The translations under genes and the position numbers were made by a program. Below, one piece after another: positions 49,680-60,302 of a DNA stretch of 64,000 bases. The notes under the pieces were generated by a model. It did no database searches, had not been told where the DNA came from, and was given only the letters and a program-made list of their open reading frames with translations. The first letter of the stretch is position 1, and the number at the start of each line of letters is the position of its first letter. The DNA is from Apostichopus japonicus (lineage: Eukaryota; Echinodermata; Holothuroidea; Aspidochirotida; Stichopodidae), in contig NC_092562.1 in assembly GCF_037975245.1 (NCBI RefSeq), forward strand, positions 17,869,521 through 17,933,520, read 5' to 3'.

Positions 49680-49973
49680 CTATTGAATGTTGTGTGAGGT
49701 TAAAAGGGGGTGTAAAGTCCCCAACACTCGGCCGGGATCCGCGCCTGTTATCGTCACCTGGGCGCTGACACCCGTATTGGTTACATTTAAAAAATAAATC
49801 CCATCGGTTGGGCACGTCACTGTCCTTGGTAGAACCGGTAAGGAGTTATAGATATTTATCCCTTCTATAGCCTCTGCATCCCACCCACACCACCACATAT
49901 TAAATAAATCTCGAGGACCACAAAGAAATTTTCCACCACGGACCTCTGCAATTCCTGTCATCAGGCACGGGGT
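49680..49973 (-). CDS. Candidate terminal exon of an unknown gene
   Basis: On the minus strand a good 3' splice site (pyrimidine-rich TTTCTTTTTG, then TTACAACAG) is followed by an open frame of about 97 codons to a TAG. The frame reads with plausible composition: CGPRDLFNMWWCGWDAEAI, then TVTCPTDGIYFLNVTNTG and ITGADPG. The Cys/Trp content and the YFLNVTNTG strand-like segment recall extracellular beta-sandwich domains, but I cannot name a family. No upstream exon could be joined, and the region is full of repeats. It may be a real last exon, a decayed copy or a chance frame. Confidence 0.3.
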   Translation of the reverse strand, partial: TPCLMTGIAEVRGGKFLCGPRDLFNMWWCGWDAEAIEGINIYNSLPVLPRTVTCPTDGIYFLNVTNTGVSAQVTITGADPGRVLGTLHPLLTSHNIQ

Positions 49974-50174
49974 CTGTTGTAACGTTACATGCAAAAAGAA
50001 ATAGGTAGTATTTAACCTTTCAGCATTTGTTTAGTACGTAAAGATCTGTAAATGTTTATGGTATTGTCAATGGAATGTATTCATTTATTATTGGGTCGGT
50101 TAATTTGCATTATAAGATTATATATAATGGTTTAGGTGATAGCTAGAAGCAACAACGGTGTTTGCAAGCAACCT

Positions 50175-50475
50175 ATTCACTCAGAGATTACAACTATTCT
50201 GTTAATCTCAAAGTTTGGTACCACAGTTAAAACTGGATCGTGCTGATAAAGCAAATTAATCGGTATCATGTGCTATTAGGTTAACAGTAAGAACTGAGGA
50301 TATGTGTACTACCAACAAATGCATCAAACGAGATTTGTTGGGATTAAACTTATCCTCAGTTAATTACTGTAAACCTAATAGCACATGCTACCGATTTATA
50401 ATACGATCCAGTGTTAACTTTGGAACAAAACTTTTAAGATTTACAGTAGTTACTATGTGTTCTCTGTGTGTATAT
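50175..50475. repeat. Long imperfect inverted repeat (300-bp hairpin)
   Basis: The left arm (about 50175-50320) and right arm (about 50333-50475) are reverse complements for most of their length. GTGCTATTAGGTTAACAGTAA on the left mirrors TTACTGTAAACCTAATAGCAC on the right. The tip CAACAAAT/ATTTGTTG closes a loop of about 12 bases. RNA from either strand would fold into a long hairpin. Confidence 0.8.
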
Positions 50476-50739
50476 CGGGTGTTACAAGAGATAATCCCGG
50501 ACCTAAATACGACACTTTTAAACTTGGTGAAGGGAGAGCTCCCTCTTCAGTGGGTAATAAAATGCTTAACTTGAAGTGACAGGCTGCATTACATCATTGT
50601 AACCATATCACACTAAGGCTGGGCTAGATTTACCAAAGAGACTTTATCAAAGTTTTGTGAATCGTTTGTGAAAGTTTTCGCAAAACGCGCAATTAGTCGA
50701 TTCTTATGGTGATAATGACTATAACGACTGTCCCAAATC

Positions 50740-51583
50740 GTGTCAGCGGATTGGGCTAGGTTAATTTCTTCTGATGTATACATAAGATAGTGTGGTATAC
50801 CAATTATGCTGCTCAAACAAGTGACGTATATAGTTTCTTTTCAAAAAATTTATGCTGGCAAGATAATTCACACTACAAACCAGATTGCTTTAAACTGATG
50901 ATGGGAGCTAAACTTACTTCAATTGGTGGTAATTTATGAACAAGTTTACCAAAGATTACCTACATGGCACCAAACCAGTTTGGTTTTAGTTCTCCCCCTG
51001 CATATATTGAAATTGTTTATCGTGTACACTGTTTTGTATTGATTTCTTAATATCGTCCCCACTGTCACGGAATAGTTATATACTAGGCCGTGTTATCAAA
51101 TTTGTCAGTTGAGGAATGGAAGGGGTTGGAAGGGGCGGGTGGGTAGGGCTTGAGGATAGTGCGATAGCTAGATAGTCCCATAGTTTCATTACGCAAGTGA
51201 TGCTATATGACTTCGCACAATGGATTTAAAATTTCATGCGATAAGCGTCAAGAACCAATAAGGAAAGAGTTTTTATGAACTCGAGAGTATGTTTGTTGGG
51301 GGAAGCTATATACGCAGTAAACATAACCGTTACTACAAATAATCTACTACTACATCTTCTGAGTAAATCAATGAGTAGGCTACTGTTAGAAAAGGGGGGA
51401 CTTCCCGATACGTCTTCATACGTCATACAAAAATTACACTGGAAAATATAAAAAACAGCCATATTGACATTCTTAATACAAATGTGATATATAGGTTGAT
51501 GATATTGATATCAGTCACGGTTACTGATCATTGTTAATAACTCATTGCATTCCATTATTTTTCTTGGTAGGCTACATGGAAAT
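50740..51583. repeat. Dispersed repeat block, copy A
   Basis: About 840 bp, repeated in direct orientation at 52788-53620. Shared signposts include CTGATGATGGGAGCTAAACT, AAGCGTCAAGAACCAATAAG and GGTTGATGATATTGATATCA. No coding frame is conserved between the copies. Confidence 0.8.
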
Positions 51584-51789
51584 CACCACGCTACCAGAGC
51601 ATAATGCATATATCGGAATTGAACACAGCATCTTTTAGTCCTTATTCACTGTTTTGGCTTCACCAATATATATGTAATACACTAAATAAAACAACTTATT
51701 TAGCTTTTTCACAGGTAACACAAGCCTGGACATTCTTCTACTACACTACACTGCAAACATACCGTAACTTTAAGTATATTGTTGTAACC

Positions 51790-52262
51790 CATTTAATACT
51801 GTTATAAGATAACTTTTTCTGCTGCATCACTTCATACGTAAGACACTAATTCTGATCTGTTTAATAAGTGTTTATTGACTTAAAGCAAATCAATCATTGA
51901 CATCTTTGTGTATACCATCGTTCATTCCAGGTAAGTAACACACATGCATATAGTGTCAAGATGTTGTTAACATTAACACGTATAGTTCAGTTAATGATCA
52001 TAAATAGTTTACAGGATCTTGTCTATGATATCACAGTGCCCAGCCGTGGTGGGGATTAATAGCTGGAAACATAACCTTTGTTACTCCTCCTTAGTAATTC
52101 CTTAAATACTGTCATAAAATATTATTTTCGTCTGCATCACTGTTTGTTAAGTGTTTGGGACTTAAATTAATGTGGACATTGCTTTGTCGAAATTTCTTTA
52201 TTGCAGTTCAGTAACGCGTAAAATGTCAAGAGCTTGTTAACACTGACAAGTATAGTTAAAGG
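51790..52262. repeat. Diverged tandem repeat, period about 305 bp
   Basis: TTAATACTGTTATAAGATAA with CTGCATCACT (from about 51795) recurs as TTAAATACTGTCATAAAATA with CTGCATCACT (from about 52100). The segments GTCAAGATGTTGTTAAC and GTCAAGAGCTTGTTAAC close the two units. Confidence 0.6.
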
Positions 52263-52787
52263 GATACTCCGATTGACATACAATGTGATACATATACATT
52301 GAAAGTGGAACAAAAATATGTCACACATTTAAGTTGAAAACTCCAGCACAATACCATATTCCTAACTCAAAATATGGTTGATTGGAGTGGAACTGGCTAA
52401 AACCTCGATTCTTCCTTATAGAGTTAATCACATTGGAAGGTCAGTGATGTTGTTACGGCAAATGTTCTTCAAACGCTTTACTTTCATATTATAAAATATT
52501 ATAATAATCTTTTGATGATTTATCTTTGAAACCTGATGCATTGGTCATGTTTGCGGAACCTTCAAGGTTCTCTGTATTTATAACCCTTTCCTCTAGTGAG
52601 ATAAACATTATTAAAAGAAACTAAGCAAAACAGCTTTTCACTGAATTCTCGTGATGACACAATTCACTTTGCTATTGCCAGATGCATTCCCAAACTATAC
52701 CACCAAATTTAAAAAGAAATCACATCTTCGCCATACAAAATGCGTCGAGGATGTGTTTTTTTTCTTGGAAGATGCAGAAAATAGTAT

Positions 52788-53620
52788 ATGCAGATTAGGC
52801 TAAGTTAAGTACCTATGCATAAATATATAAGATAGTGTGGTCTACCAGTTATGCTACACAAACAAGTCACGTATAGTGTCTCCTCAATCCCTTTTGTTGA
52901 CAAGATAATTCACACAACAAAGACAACCCAGACTGCTTTAAACTGATGATGGGAGCTAAACTTTCTTCATTTGGTGGTCATTTATGAACAATTTTACCAA
53001 AGATTACCTGCATGGCACCAAACCAGTTTTGTTTTACTCCCCCCCCCCCTTCCCTCTCTGCATCAATTGAAATGTATTGTTATCGTGTACCCTATTTTTT
53101 ATTGATTTCTTAATATCGTCCCCACTGTCACGGTATGTTATACTAGGCCGTATTATCAATTTTGTCAGTTGAGGATTAGAAGGGAGGGTTCAGTTGAAGT
53201 GGTTGGGGTAGGTAGTGCTTTGAGGAACGTGTTATAGGAACTGTTTCTTTCATTGCGCAAGTGATGTTACGACGTCGCACAATGGATTAAAGATTTCATG
53301 TGATAAGCGTCAAGAACCAATAAGGAAAGAGTTTTTATGTACTCGAGAGATTTATATTTGTTTGGAGGGGGAGCTAAGCAGTAAACATAAACTCTACTAC
53401 CAAGAATCTAGTACTACATCTTCTGAGTAAATCAATGAGTACTGTTAGAACAAGGGGACTTCCCGAGACTTCTTCATACGTCATTCAAAAGTTACACTTG
53501 AAAATAAAATAACAGCCATATCGACATTCTTGATACAAATGTGAATGCAATAGGTTGATGATATTGATATCAGTCAAGTAAATAACTCATTGCATTCCAT
53601 TTTCTTGGTACCTGGAAATG
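52788..53620. repeat. Dispersed repeat block, copy B
   Basis: Direct-orientation partner of the block about 2.05 kb to the left, with many small indels. The pair could be a segmental duplication or long terminal repeats of a dead element. No retroviral-type coding sequence is visible between them. Confidence 0.8.
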
Positions 53621-54984
53621 TTTTTTATAAAACAATCAACTTCAGTCCACCTGCAAATAAAATAATTTGACATTTTCCTCCCGCCCCAGTCCTCCCTATA
53701 CCCAATCACACAGTTCTTTCTGTAGTTTCATATAAGTCATCTTGTACTCTGAAGCCTTGTGAAATAAAATGAGCGTAGCAACTGAATTAAGTTGAAAATC
53801 AGTAACTTTAATTATTATCATAATTTACTCTCACTCAAGCCCGGAACATGTCATTTTGTTGACAAATGGTGTGGATTGGAGAGTAGGAAGGGGGAGGGGA
53901 AGGGGGGTAATCAGTTAACTTGGTGTCTAAAGACTGTTGGAATGTATTTCATTAGGTCTTAGATGGGTAGTTCCCTGAAAGGTTCTTTCAATTTAAACAG
54001 TAGTAACAACGCTTTCTATTAGACATGGCCGCACAAGAGGCATCCCCTCCTTTAGAAAAGCCTTGATTCTCCGCTAGGTTATTTCACTATTAAGGTCCAC
54101 GCCCTGCCTTAATCATGCAGTCAGGAGAGAAATTTTGAATTTGGTTCTGATGTTTACTCCTATAGTTTCTTTTCCCCACCTCCGCATTCTTATAATACTC
54201 TTTTCTTCTTCTTTTCTAACAAAGTCATAAAATACGGAAGTGCAGAGAAACGGAATTTCTCAATACATTGTTCATTAATGGAATCAGTCACCAATTAAAC
54301 TCGTTATGAAAATGGTTCTCCTAAATTACTACAGTGCATTCTTACTTTGAACTACGTATATACCTCGTATAGTTTAATTGTTTGTGTACCTTGCTATATC
54401 TAGCCTATGAAAGTCACTGGTTTGTGGAGGTAGCACACAGGAACTTCTCTACTACTATCCATGCATTACGTTACTTGATGGTGGGTTTTGTGCAAATTAA
54501 TTGCAAAACATATACACACTATGCTCAGCCATCACATCGGAAATCTAATGTCGCGATTGTACCGAAGAAGATTATCAATGAAGTCTAAATTTACCTCTTT
54601 CCGTTTAGGGAACTTGGACAACATTGATCACATGCCTTGTACACTGAGTATATAGAAGGTATTATACAACGAAGGTAATTTATCCGTTAGAATGTTTTAA
54701 GCTTAATTATATATAATACCACCCCCCCCCCTCACACGCACACACCGCCCCTCCTCCGTTAATATACTCAGGGGAGATTTAATAATGTCAAATCGGACCT
54801 AAATATGACCTGTTGTGGATTTAGTGACGGTACAGGATTCCCTGCATGAACCGTAAAATACTAAGTTACGGTTGTTAGGAATGTGATTTGAACAAAACAG
54901 AGGCCCCTATAATTTTTTATTAAGTTACCTTCACAGATAGTGGTACAGCCATTCAGAGGTTAGGGGAAAATGACCTGTCAGTGG

Positions 54985-55063
54985 CACATTGATATACCAT
55001 ATGACATTGTGTTGCTGTACTATTCATTTTGCTCTGAGTTTTGTTCCTTTTTACCCCTCAGGT
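54985..55063. repeat. 79-bp near-identical repeat, copy 1
   Basis: Begins CACATTGATATACCATATGA and ends in a pyrimidine-rich TTTTTACCCCTCAG|GT. It matches 57596-57674 with a single difference. Confidence 0.9.
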
Positions 55064-55182
55064 ATGTTCTTTTTACTTTATTGTACTTATTACTCTTATC
55101 TTTAATAGTTAAAGGATCTAACTGATGTATTCTTATTAGTATTCATGGTCGGCTTTCACTAGAAATGTCAAGATATTGAAGT

Positions 55183-56901
55183 TAGTGTTCAACCGATTAA
55201 CCTAATCGGAATCGGAATCGGTACGAATATTGCATAATCGGAACGTAATCGGAATCGGTAAAAATTACGTGGAATACCAGTTATTTCATACCGATTATTC
55301 AAAAACATATGGAAGGTGAAAATATCATTATTCAAAAACATATGGAAGTTGAAAATATCAACTAATGTATTAGGTTTGTTCTTTTACTACGAAATATTAA
55401 AATAAGACACCCTCTATATACGTCTTTCACAGTGTATACTTTCATCAATTTACGCTGCCAGGGTCGCCGATTTTGCTTCCCTCTTGGTTAGTGACTTCAA
55501 ATTTCTTGGCACAGTAGGCATAGCAGCAATACCAATTTCGCGAATTAACGAATGTGCTTGACAGGGTCGAAAATCAGCGGGAGCGATGTGCTAAAAAGCC
55601 CTCCTAAAGCACAATTACGAGTGTGAAAAAGAAATATAAGAAAATCGCCCTCGTTATATCAGGTGTCTATGTAAAATTAATTGTGACATGCGTTTGCTTT
55701 AGCTAGGAATTGCAGTTGCAGCGCGAATCGCGCAAACAGTTTTCACATCTCGCATCAAATTTGAAGCAGTGCGGTAGGGTCGCGCACAATCCCCGGGAGT
55801 TACCGTGGAAAATTACGGCGTGCACGAAGCAATTTCAGTACCAGCGAAAATAACCTAAAATCCTCACAAATCTCCGACCACATGGTAGCCTTACTTCACA
55901 CTAAGTCAACTGCATGGAAATCTAACCTTGCCATCTTTTTATTCGCTCTAGTTGTGTCGCAAATACAAAATAAAAATATCCACGGAAACTGCAATCTTCG
56001 ACCACATGTAAGCCTAACAACCACACTAAGTCAATGAGAAATGTAGCCTAACCATCGGTTTGCACAAAAAAAAAAAAAATGCGCAGCAAACTTTAAATTT
56101 GCTGGAAATCGGCATTTGTTTGGAAGGTACTGTAAGTGATATGTCTTATAGAGGGAATGTTATATTTTATATTGGAGTAGTTTCTAGTTGTTATTATTTC
56201 TTTACATCAATCTGGTATTACATTTTAGAGTAATTTTAAACAAGTTACGATGGTACAATTTGCTTTTCAGTTTGATTGGCCTAAGCTTACATTTTCTAAT
56301 TGAACCTGAATAGAGTTAAATAGGTAACGAATAGGTATGTTTAACTTGAAGTTCGTAACATTTCTATTTGTTCATAAACAGTATAATACTGAAAATAAGT
56401 AGAAAATAATGTCGGAATGAAGGCAACATGTCATTAAAATTTACACTTTGGTAAAGATTGAAGATGGATGGTTTGTCTGAGATACTTTTTGAGATGGATA
56501 TTTTGAGTAACTATTCTTAGCCCATTTCAAGCCATCAACAGGTGACATTCACGTCGAGGTGGTTAGGCCATTCGCTTAGCACAGTACTGACTAGGTAGGA
56601 TGTCATATTTCCGTATTTTGGAAATTTAAAAAAAAAAAAACTTTTTTTTCTTTCCGAGAAACTCCAGAGGTAATTTGGTACATACAAAATGATACCTTAG
56701 AGCCTTGTATAATAACGTAGCAAAAGGAAACAGGGGAAAATCACAACAATTATTGTTTCTGTCAAACTTTATTGCCGATTTCGTATATACGCGATATTTT
56801 CGCATTTTCAAATAATCGGAATCGGAATCGGAATCGGTACGATTATGGAAAAAATAATCGGTAATCGGTATTTTCTGTTATGCATAATCGGTTGAACACT
56901 A
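55183..56901. mobile_element. 1.7-kb non-autonomous hAT-like element
   Basis: Both ends read TAGTGTTCAACCGATTA inward, a 17-bp perfect inverted repeat, flanked by perfect 8-bp duplications ATTGAAGT. Subterminal regions hold many AATCGG repeats, typical transposase-binding arrays of hAT elements. No transposase frame longer than about 60 codons is present. Confidence 0.85.
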
Positions 56902-57595
56902 ATTGAAGTGCACCTTTTTATCAATGCTAGTAGTTTTATATGTTCTTAATATAGCCTTAAGCTGTATGTTACCTGTATGGTACATTGTTATTTGATATGG
57001 TGAAGCCACTGCAGCTACGCCCAGGAACGAGGTGGTTCCATGGTGTCAAATTACTTAGCAGGTATAACCTGTGCTGCATAGACTACTTAGATGGATTGTT
57101 CTATTGGAAGAGGGGTTGATTAAAGTAGCTACACAGCAAGCTGCATAGGGTAGACCCCCTACAGAGATCTGGGTGCACAGGATTGGTGGAACTGTTTAGG
57201 TTACCATGGCAATCCTATACCAGGTAGAGATATTGTTCTTATTAGCTGTATACTGCCTGTGCTGTGGTAGTGTGTGGGTACAACTATATTGAAACCTTTG
57301 TTTTAATAATAAGTCGTAAGCTAGCTCCCTAGTTCATGCAGGGAAATGTTGCTAGTCTAGGGGTGCACAGAGGATTAAGATGTTAGAATAAATATTAACA
57401 CTTCAGTGCAGCTGTGTGGGTCATGTCAGTTAGTTTGGTGGATATGTTTGTTGGTCTATGCGTGAGTGTGTGTTATCTGTAGGTTGATTAGGTTTATCTG
57501 TTTATCAATAAATGCATGATGTTGCACTGAGGTTGATATGATATAACAGAGAGCTGTAAAGGACAATTATGTTCTAGATTAAAGGGTTGTAAATA

Positions 57596-57674
57596 CACAT
57601 TGATATACCATATGACATTGTGTTGCTGTACTATTCATTTTGCTCTGAGTTTTGTTCCTTTCTACCCCTCAGGT
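57596..57674. repeat. 79-bp near-identical repeat, copy 2
   Basis: Same sequence as the copy 2.6 kb to the left except TTTCT for TTTTT. Similarity stops just past the AG that looks like a 3' splice site. Confidence 0.9.
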
Positions 57675-57914
57675 GGCCTATATATTGGCTCATACCTAGG
57701 TCACCCGAATCCCCGGGGTAACACGGTATTTGTTACCTTTGGTGTAAATATATAATACAAACAGGCAAAAGAAGGGGGTTAGATTCACCGAATCAACTTT
57801 ATAAAAATACTGAGAACGGGAAAGTTTCTCTTTAAGCCAAGACAAATTCGCAATCAGTCGGCTAATAATGGCTATCGATAGAGGCTTCTTTATGAAACCT
57901 TGTATGTTATATTA

Positions 57915-58090
57915 GGAGTGTTAGCTAACGCCGGTGCCTTTCAATCATATAAGGTCCTCGGTTCGATTCACTCCCAGATTAATGTATGTCGTCCAGTTAC
58001 AGAGTTGTTGACAATTGACAATTCATAATCATGGACGTTGTATATGAATGTAAGAGACTGACTTCGGTCAGCTTGCGGCTTTGATAAGCC
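57915..58090 (+). mobile_element. tRNA-derived SINE, copy 2
   Basis: Matches the 20.6-kb SINE through the head and body (for example GACTGACTTCGGTCAGCTTG). Its A-box region has lost about 8 bases (TGTTAGCTAACGCC against TGTTAGCTCAGTGGTTAATG), so it is probably no longer transcribed by Pol III. Similarity fades after the GATAAG motif, so the 3' end is approximate. Confidence 0.75.
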
Positions 58091-58431
58091 GATCAGTCAA
58101 ATGCTTTCTGAAACAACCTCTATACTGGCAAGAGAATGATACAAACACATGCATTATTTCTAAATTTGTATTTGTATATTTATTTGTTTCATCACAAGTT
58201 ACAGTGTGACGGGAAGTCTCCTATAAAGCCTGCAAGGCTTAACAAAGTAGGAGACTCCCCTAAAAGAAAAAAAGAGAGAGAAAACTTAAGAGTAGAAAAA
58301 GAAAAGTTAATAGTAGCATCTACAATGATGTAATAATAGAATTGGCGCTAATTGAAATTAATAATCTTAGTAAACAATAGTAACAATCTTTATTATGATC
58401 TTAATCGCAAACACACACAAGAATAAATCCA

Positions 58432-59270
58432 TCAATAGTGAGAAATAATTTCAGTTTGGAGATTCCTTTTGAATACAGAGTAAGAAGACTTATTCTTAAC
58501 ATTATCTTGGAGATTATTCCACGTTTTTATGGCACGAATACGAGGGCTTAAAGAACCCATAGTACTTCGATGGGATAAAACATGTGCGTTATTACAATGG
58601 CGTGTTTGATGGTTGTGGATTAGTCTATTACTATAAATAAAATCTTTAAAAGCCTCGGGTAGCAATATATCCCATGCTTTATATGCAAATGTTGCAAGCT
58701 GGACTCTTATAAAATCATTTAGTTTTAATAAATTTAATCTTTTGAATAGTGGGCTAGAATGATCACGTGGTGCAGCATGTGAAATATGGCGGATAGCTCT
58801 CTTCTGGAGGACACATAGGTGATTAAGATTTGTAGAATAGGTTCCTGACCAAATAGTCGTGCAATAAGTTAATTGGGGTATAATCAGAGTTATATAAAGT
58901 GTTCTGAGGATATTTGGAGGTAAATAATGTTTTAATTTGCATATAATACCAGTATTTCTAGCCACTCTGTTACAGACTGCTGATATATGATCACGTCAAG
59001 AAAGTTTACTGTCTATGTACTATGTTTACTGTCTATGTTTACTGTCTATGTTTACTGTCTAAGTTTACTGTCTATGTACACCCAAGAACTTAGTAGTATT
59101 AACCCGATTAATAATTTTATCATTCATGGTAATATTGTGATCCCATCTGAATGAGTGACTAGCATTAAACACCATAGTTAGTTTTTTCTATGTTAAGAGA
59201 TAATTTGTTGGCTGCAAACCAGCTGGAAAATATAGTTAGCTCAGTAGAAACAGTTTTATGTGATAGTTAA
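58432..59270 (-). pseudogene. 5'-truncated, decayed non-LTR retrotransposon reverse transcriptase
   Basis: The intact 177-codon 3' part (58432-58965) has the C-terminal pattern of Jockey-superfamily reverse transcriptases: LRTLYITLIIPQLTYCTTIW, LQKRAIRHI, PLFKRLNLLKLNDF, and a closing WNNLQ...FKRNL segment. Upstream the frame continues as SRDHISAVCNRVARN-like sequence after a TGA, then a 13-15-bp tandem array, then further RT sequence (FAANKLSLNIEKTNY, INRVNTTKFLGV) with frameshifts. The catalytic YADD part and the endonuclease are missing. Dead copy; its clade cannot be fixed by eye. Confidence 0.8.
59005..59075. repeat. Tandem array of GTTTACTGTCTAT inside the dead reverse transcriptase
   Basis: Five or so units of 13-15 bp (GTTTACTGTCTATG). 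It interrupts the reverse transcriptase frame, so it expanded after that copy died, or helped kill it. Confidence 0.8.
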
Positions 59271-59689
59271 ATGGCAAGTTACAAAGTGATATATATCATT
59301 GCTCGTAAGCTTTCTGACAATTTATAACTGACAACATATACCGCATATTCTATCAGCCGTAACTGCAATTGAAGAACTAAATACACTCGCTCATCTCTTT
59401 ATCACTATAATAGTTGAACGTTGTTTACTTGAACGATGGTACGATTAAACGATTGAACGTTGAACGATTTTATACTGTGATTCCATTCGATTGTCAAAAT
59501 AAAAAGAGAAAACACTGGCAGAATGTATAGAGTTGTACACTTTTTCACACGAGGAAGATGGGCAGGGTTGGGGAGAGGAAGGGGGGGGGGGGTCGGGGTC
59601 GGGCGAGTTATGTAGGAGTGTTGGGAATAGTGAACCACATGTTTCTATATGTAACTGATGTAGAAAGCATATCGGCTTCGTTCACATAT

Positions 59690-59925
59690 TTAATGATTGT
59701 ATGTGATAAACGTTATAAACCAATAAAGAAGGATTTTATGTAGGCTACTTGAGAAGTTTCTGGTTTTGCTTGAAGGGAAAAGGCACGCAGTAGCCTACAC
59801 ATAACCTTTACCACTGTGAAATATTAGTATTGTATCTTTTAAGTGGTTCATTGAGTACTGTTGTAAAAGGGGCTTTCCTGCTGTGCCTTATACAAACGTA
59901 ATACACTGATAAGTACGTCTTTATT
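59690..59925. repeat. Third, partial and diverged copy of the dispersed block
   Basis: Retains GTGATAAACGTTATAAACCA, a GCAGTAGCCTACACATAACC segment and TTCATTGAGTACTGTTGTAA in the same order as the 51.2- and 53.3-kb copies. Confidence 0.6.
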
Positions 59926-60302
59926 ACGTATTTGCCTCTTAAAATCAACGTTGTTTTGCTGATATATATTCAAGTTACTGATCGTCATAAATAGTCCTAA
60001 ACGAAGTCCTAAATGAAGTCATAAATGGAGATTTCCTATGTAAATAAAGTAATAAATGATGATTTTATTATATTTCTATATATAACATGTAATCATACAT
60101 AGGTCATACAATCATCGATAAGACTGAATCCGGGATCAAAGAATTTAAATAAACCATCGTATAGATTTATTGAAAAGTCAAATGCTTAAAAGGATGCGTT
60201 CTGGATGTGAATCTCTCACAATAATATCATTGCGCTCTTAGAAAAACAAAGTTGAATTATTTTTGGGCCGAACTTGAAACTTCTCATCGATAGACTCAAG
60301 AC

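Larger units (their letters stand above)
47020..60302. other. Repeat-rich 13-kb gap between EIF2D and the BRICHOS gene
   Basis: Most of the recognisable content is repeats: a MITE, a long hairpin, direct duplications, a hAT-like element, a SINE and a decayed reverse transcriptase, each listed separately. Only one candidate exon (49.7-50.0 kb, minus) stands out. The 3' part must contain the BRICHOS promoter just left of 60303, but no clear core element was seen. Confidence 0.5.

Noticed and set aside
50450-50573. Retrotransposon 2A-like start (frame with GVTRDNPGPKY)
   Set aside because: DNPGP resembles the NPGP of 2A peptides found at the start of some LINE proteins, but the preceding Asp-Val/Ile-Glu part is missing and the frame ends after about 30 codons.
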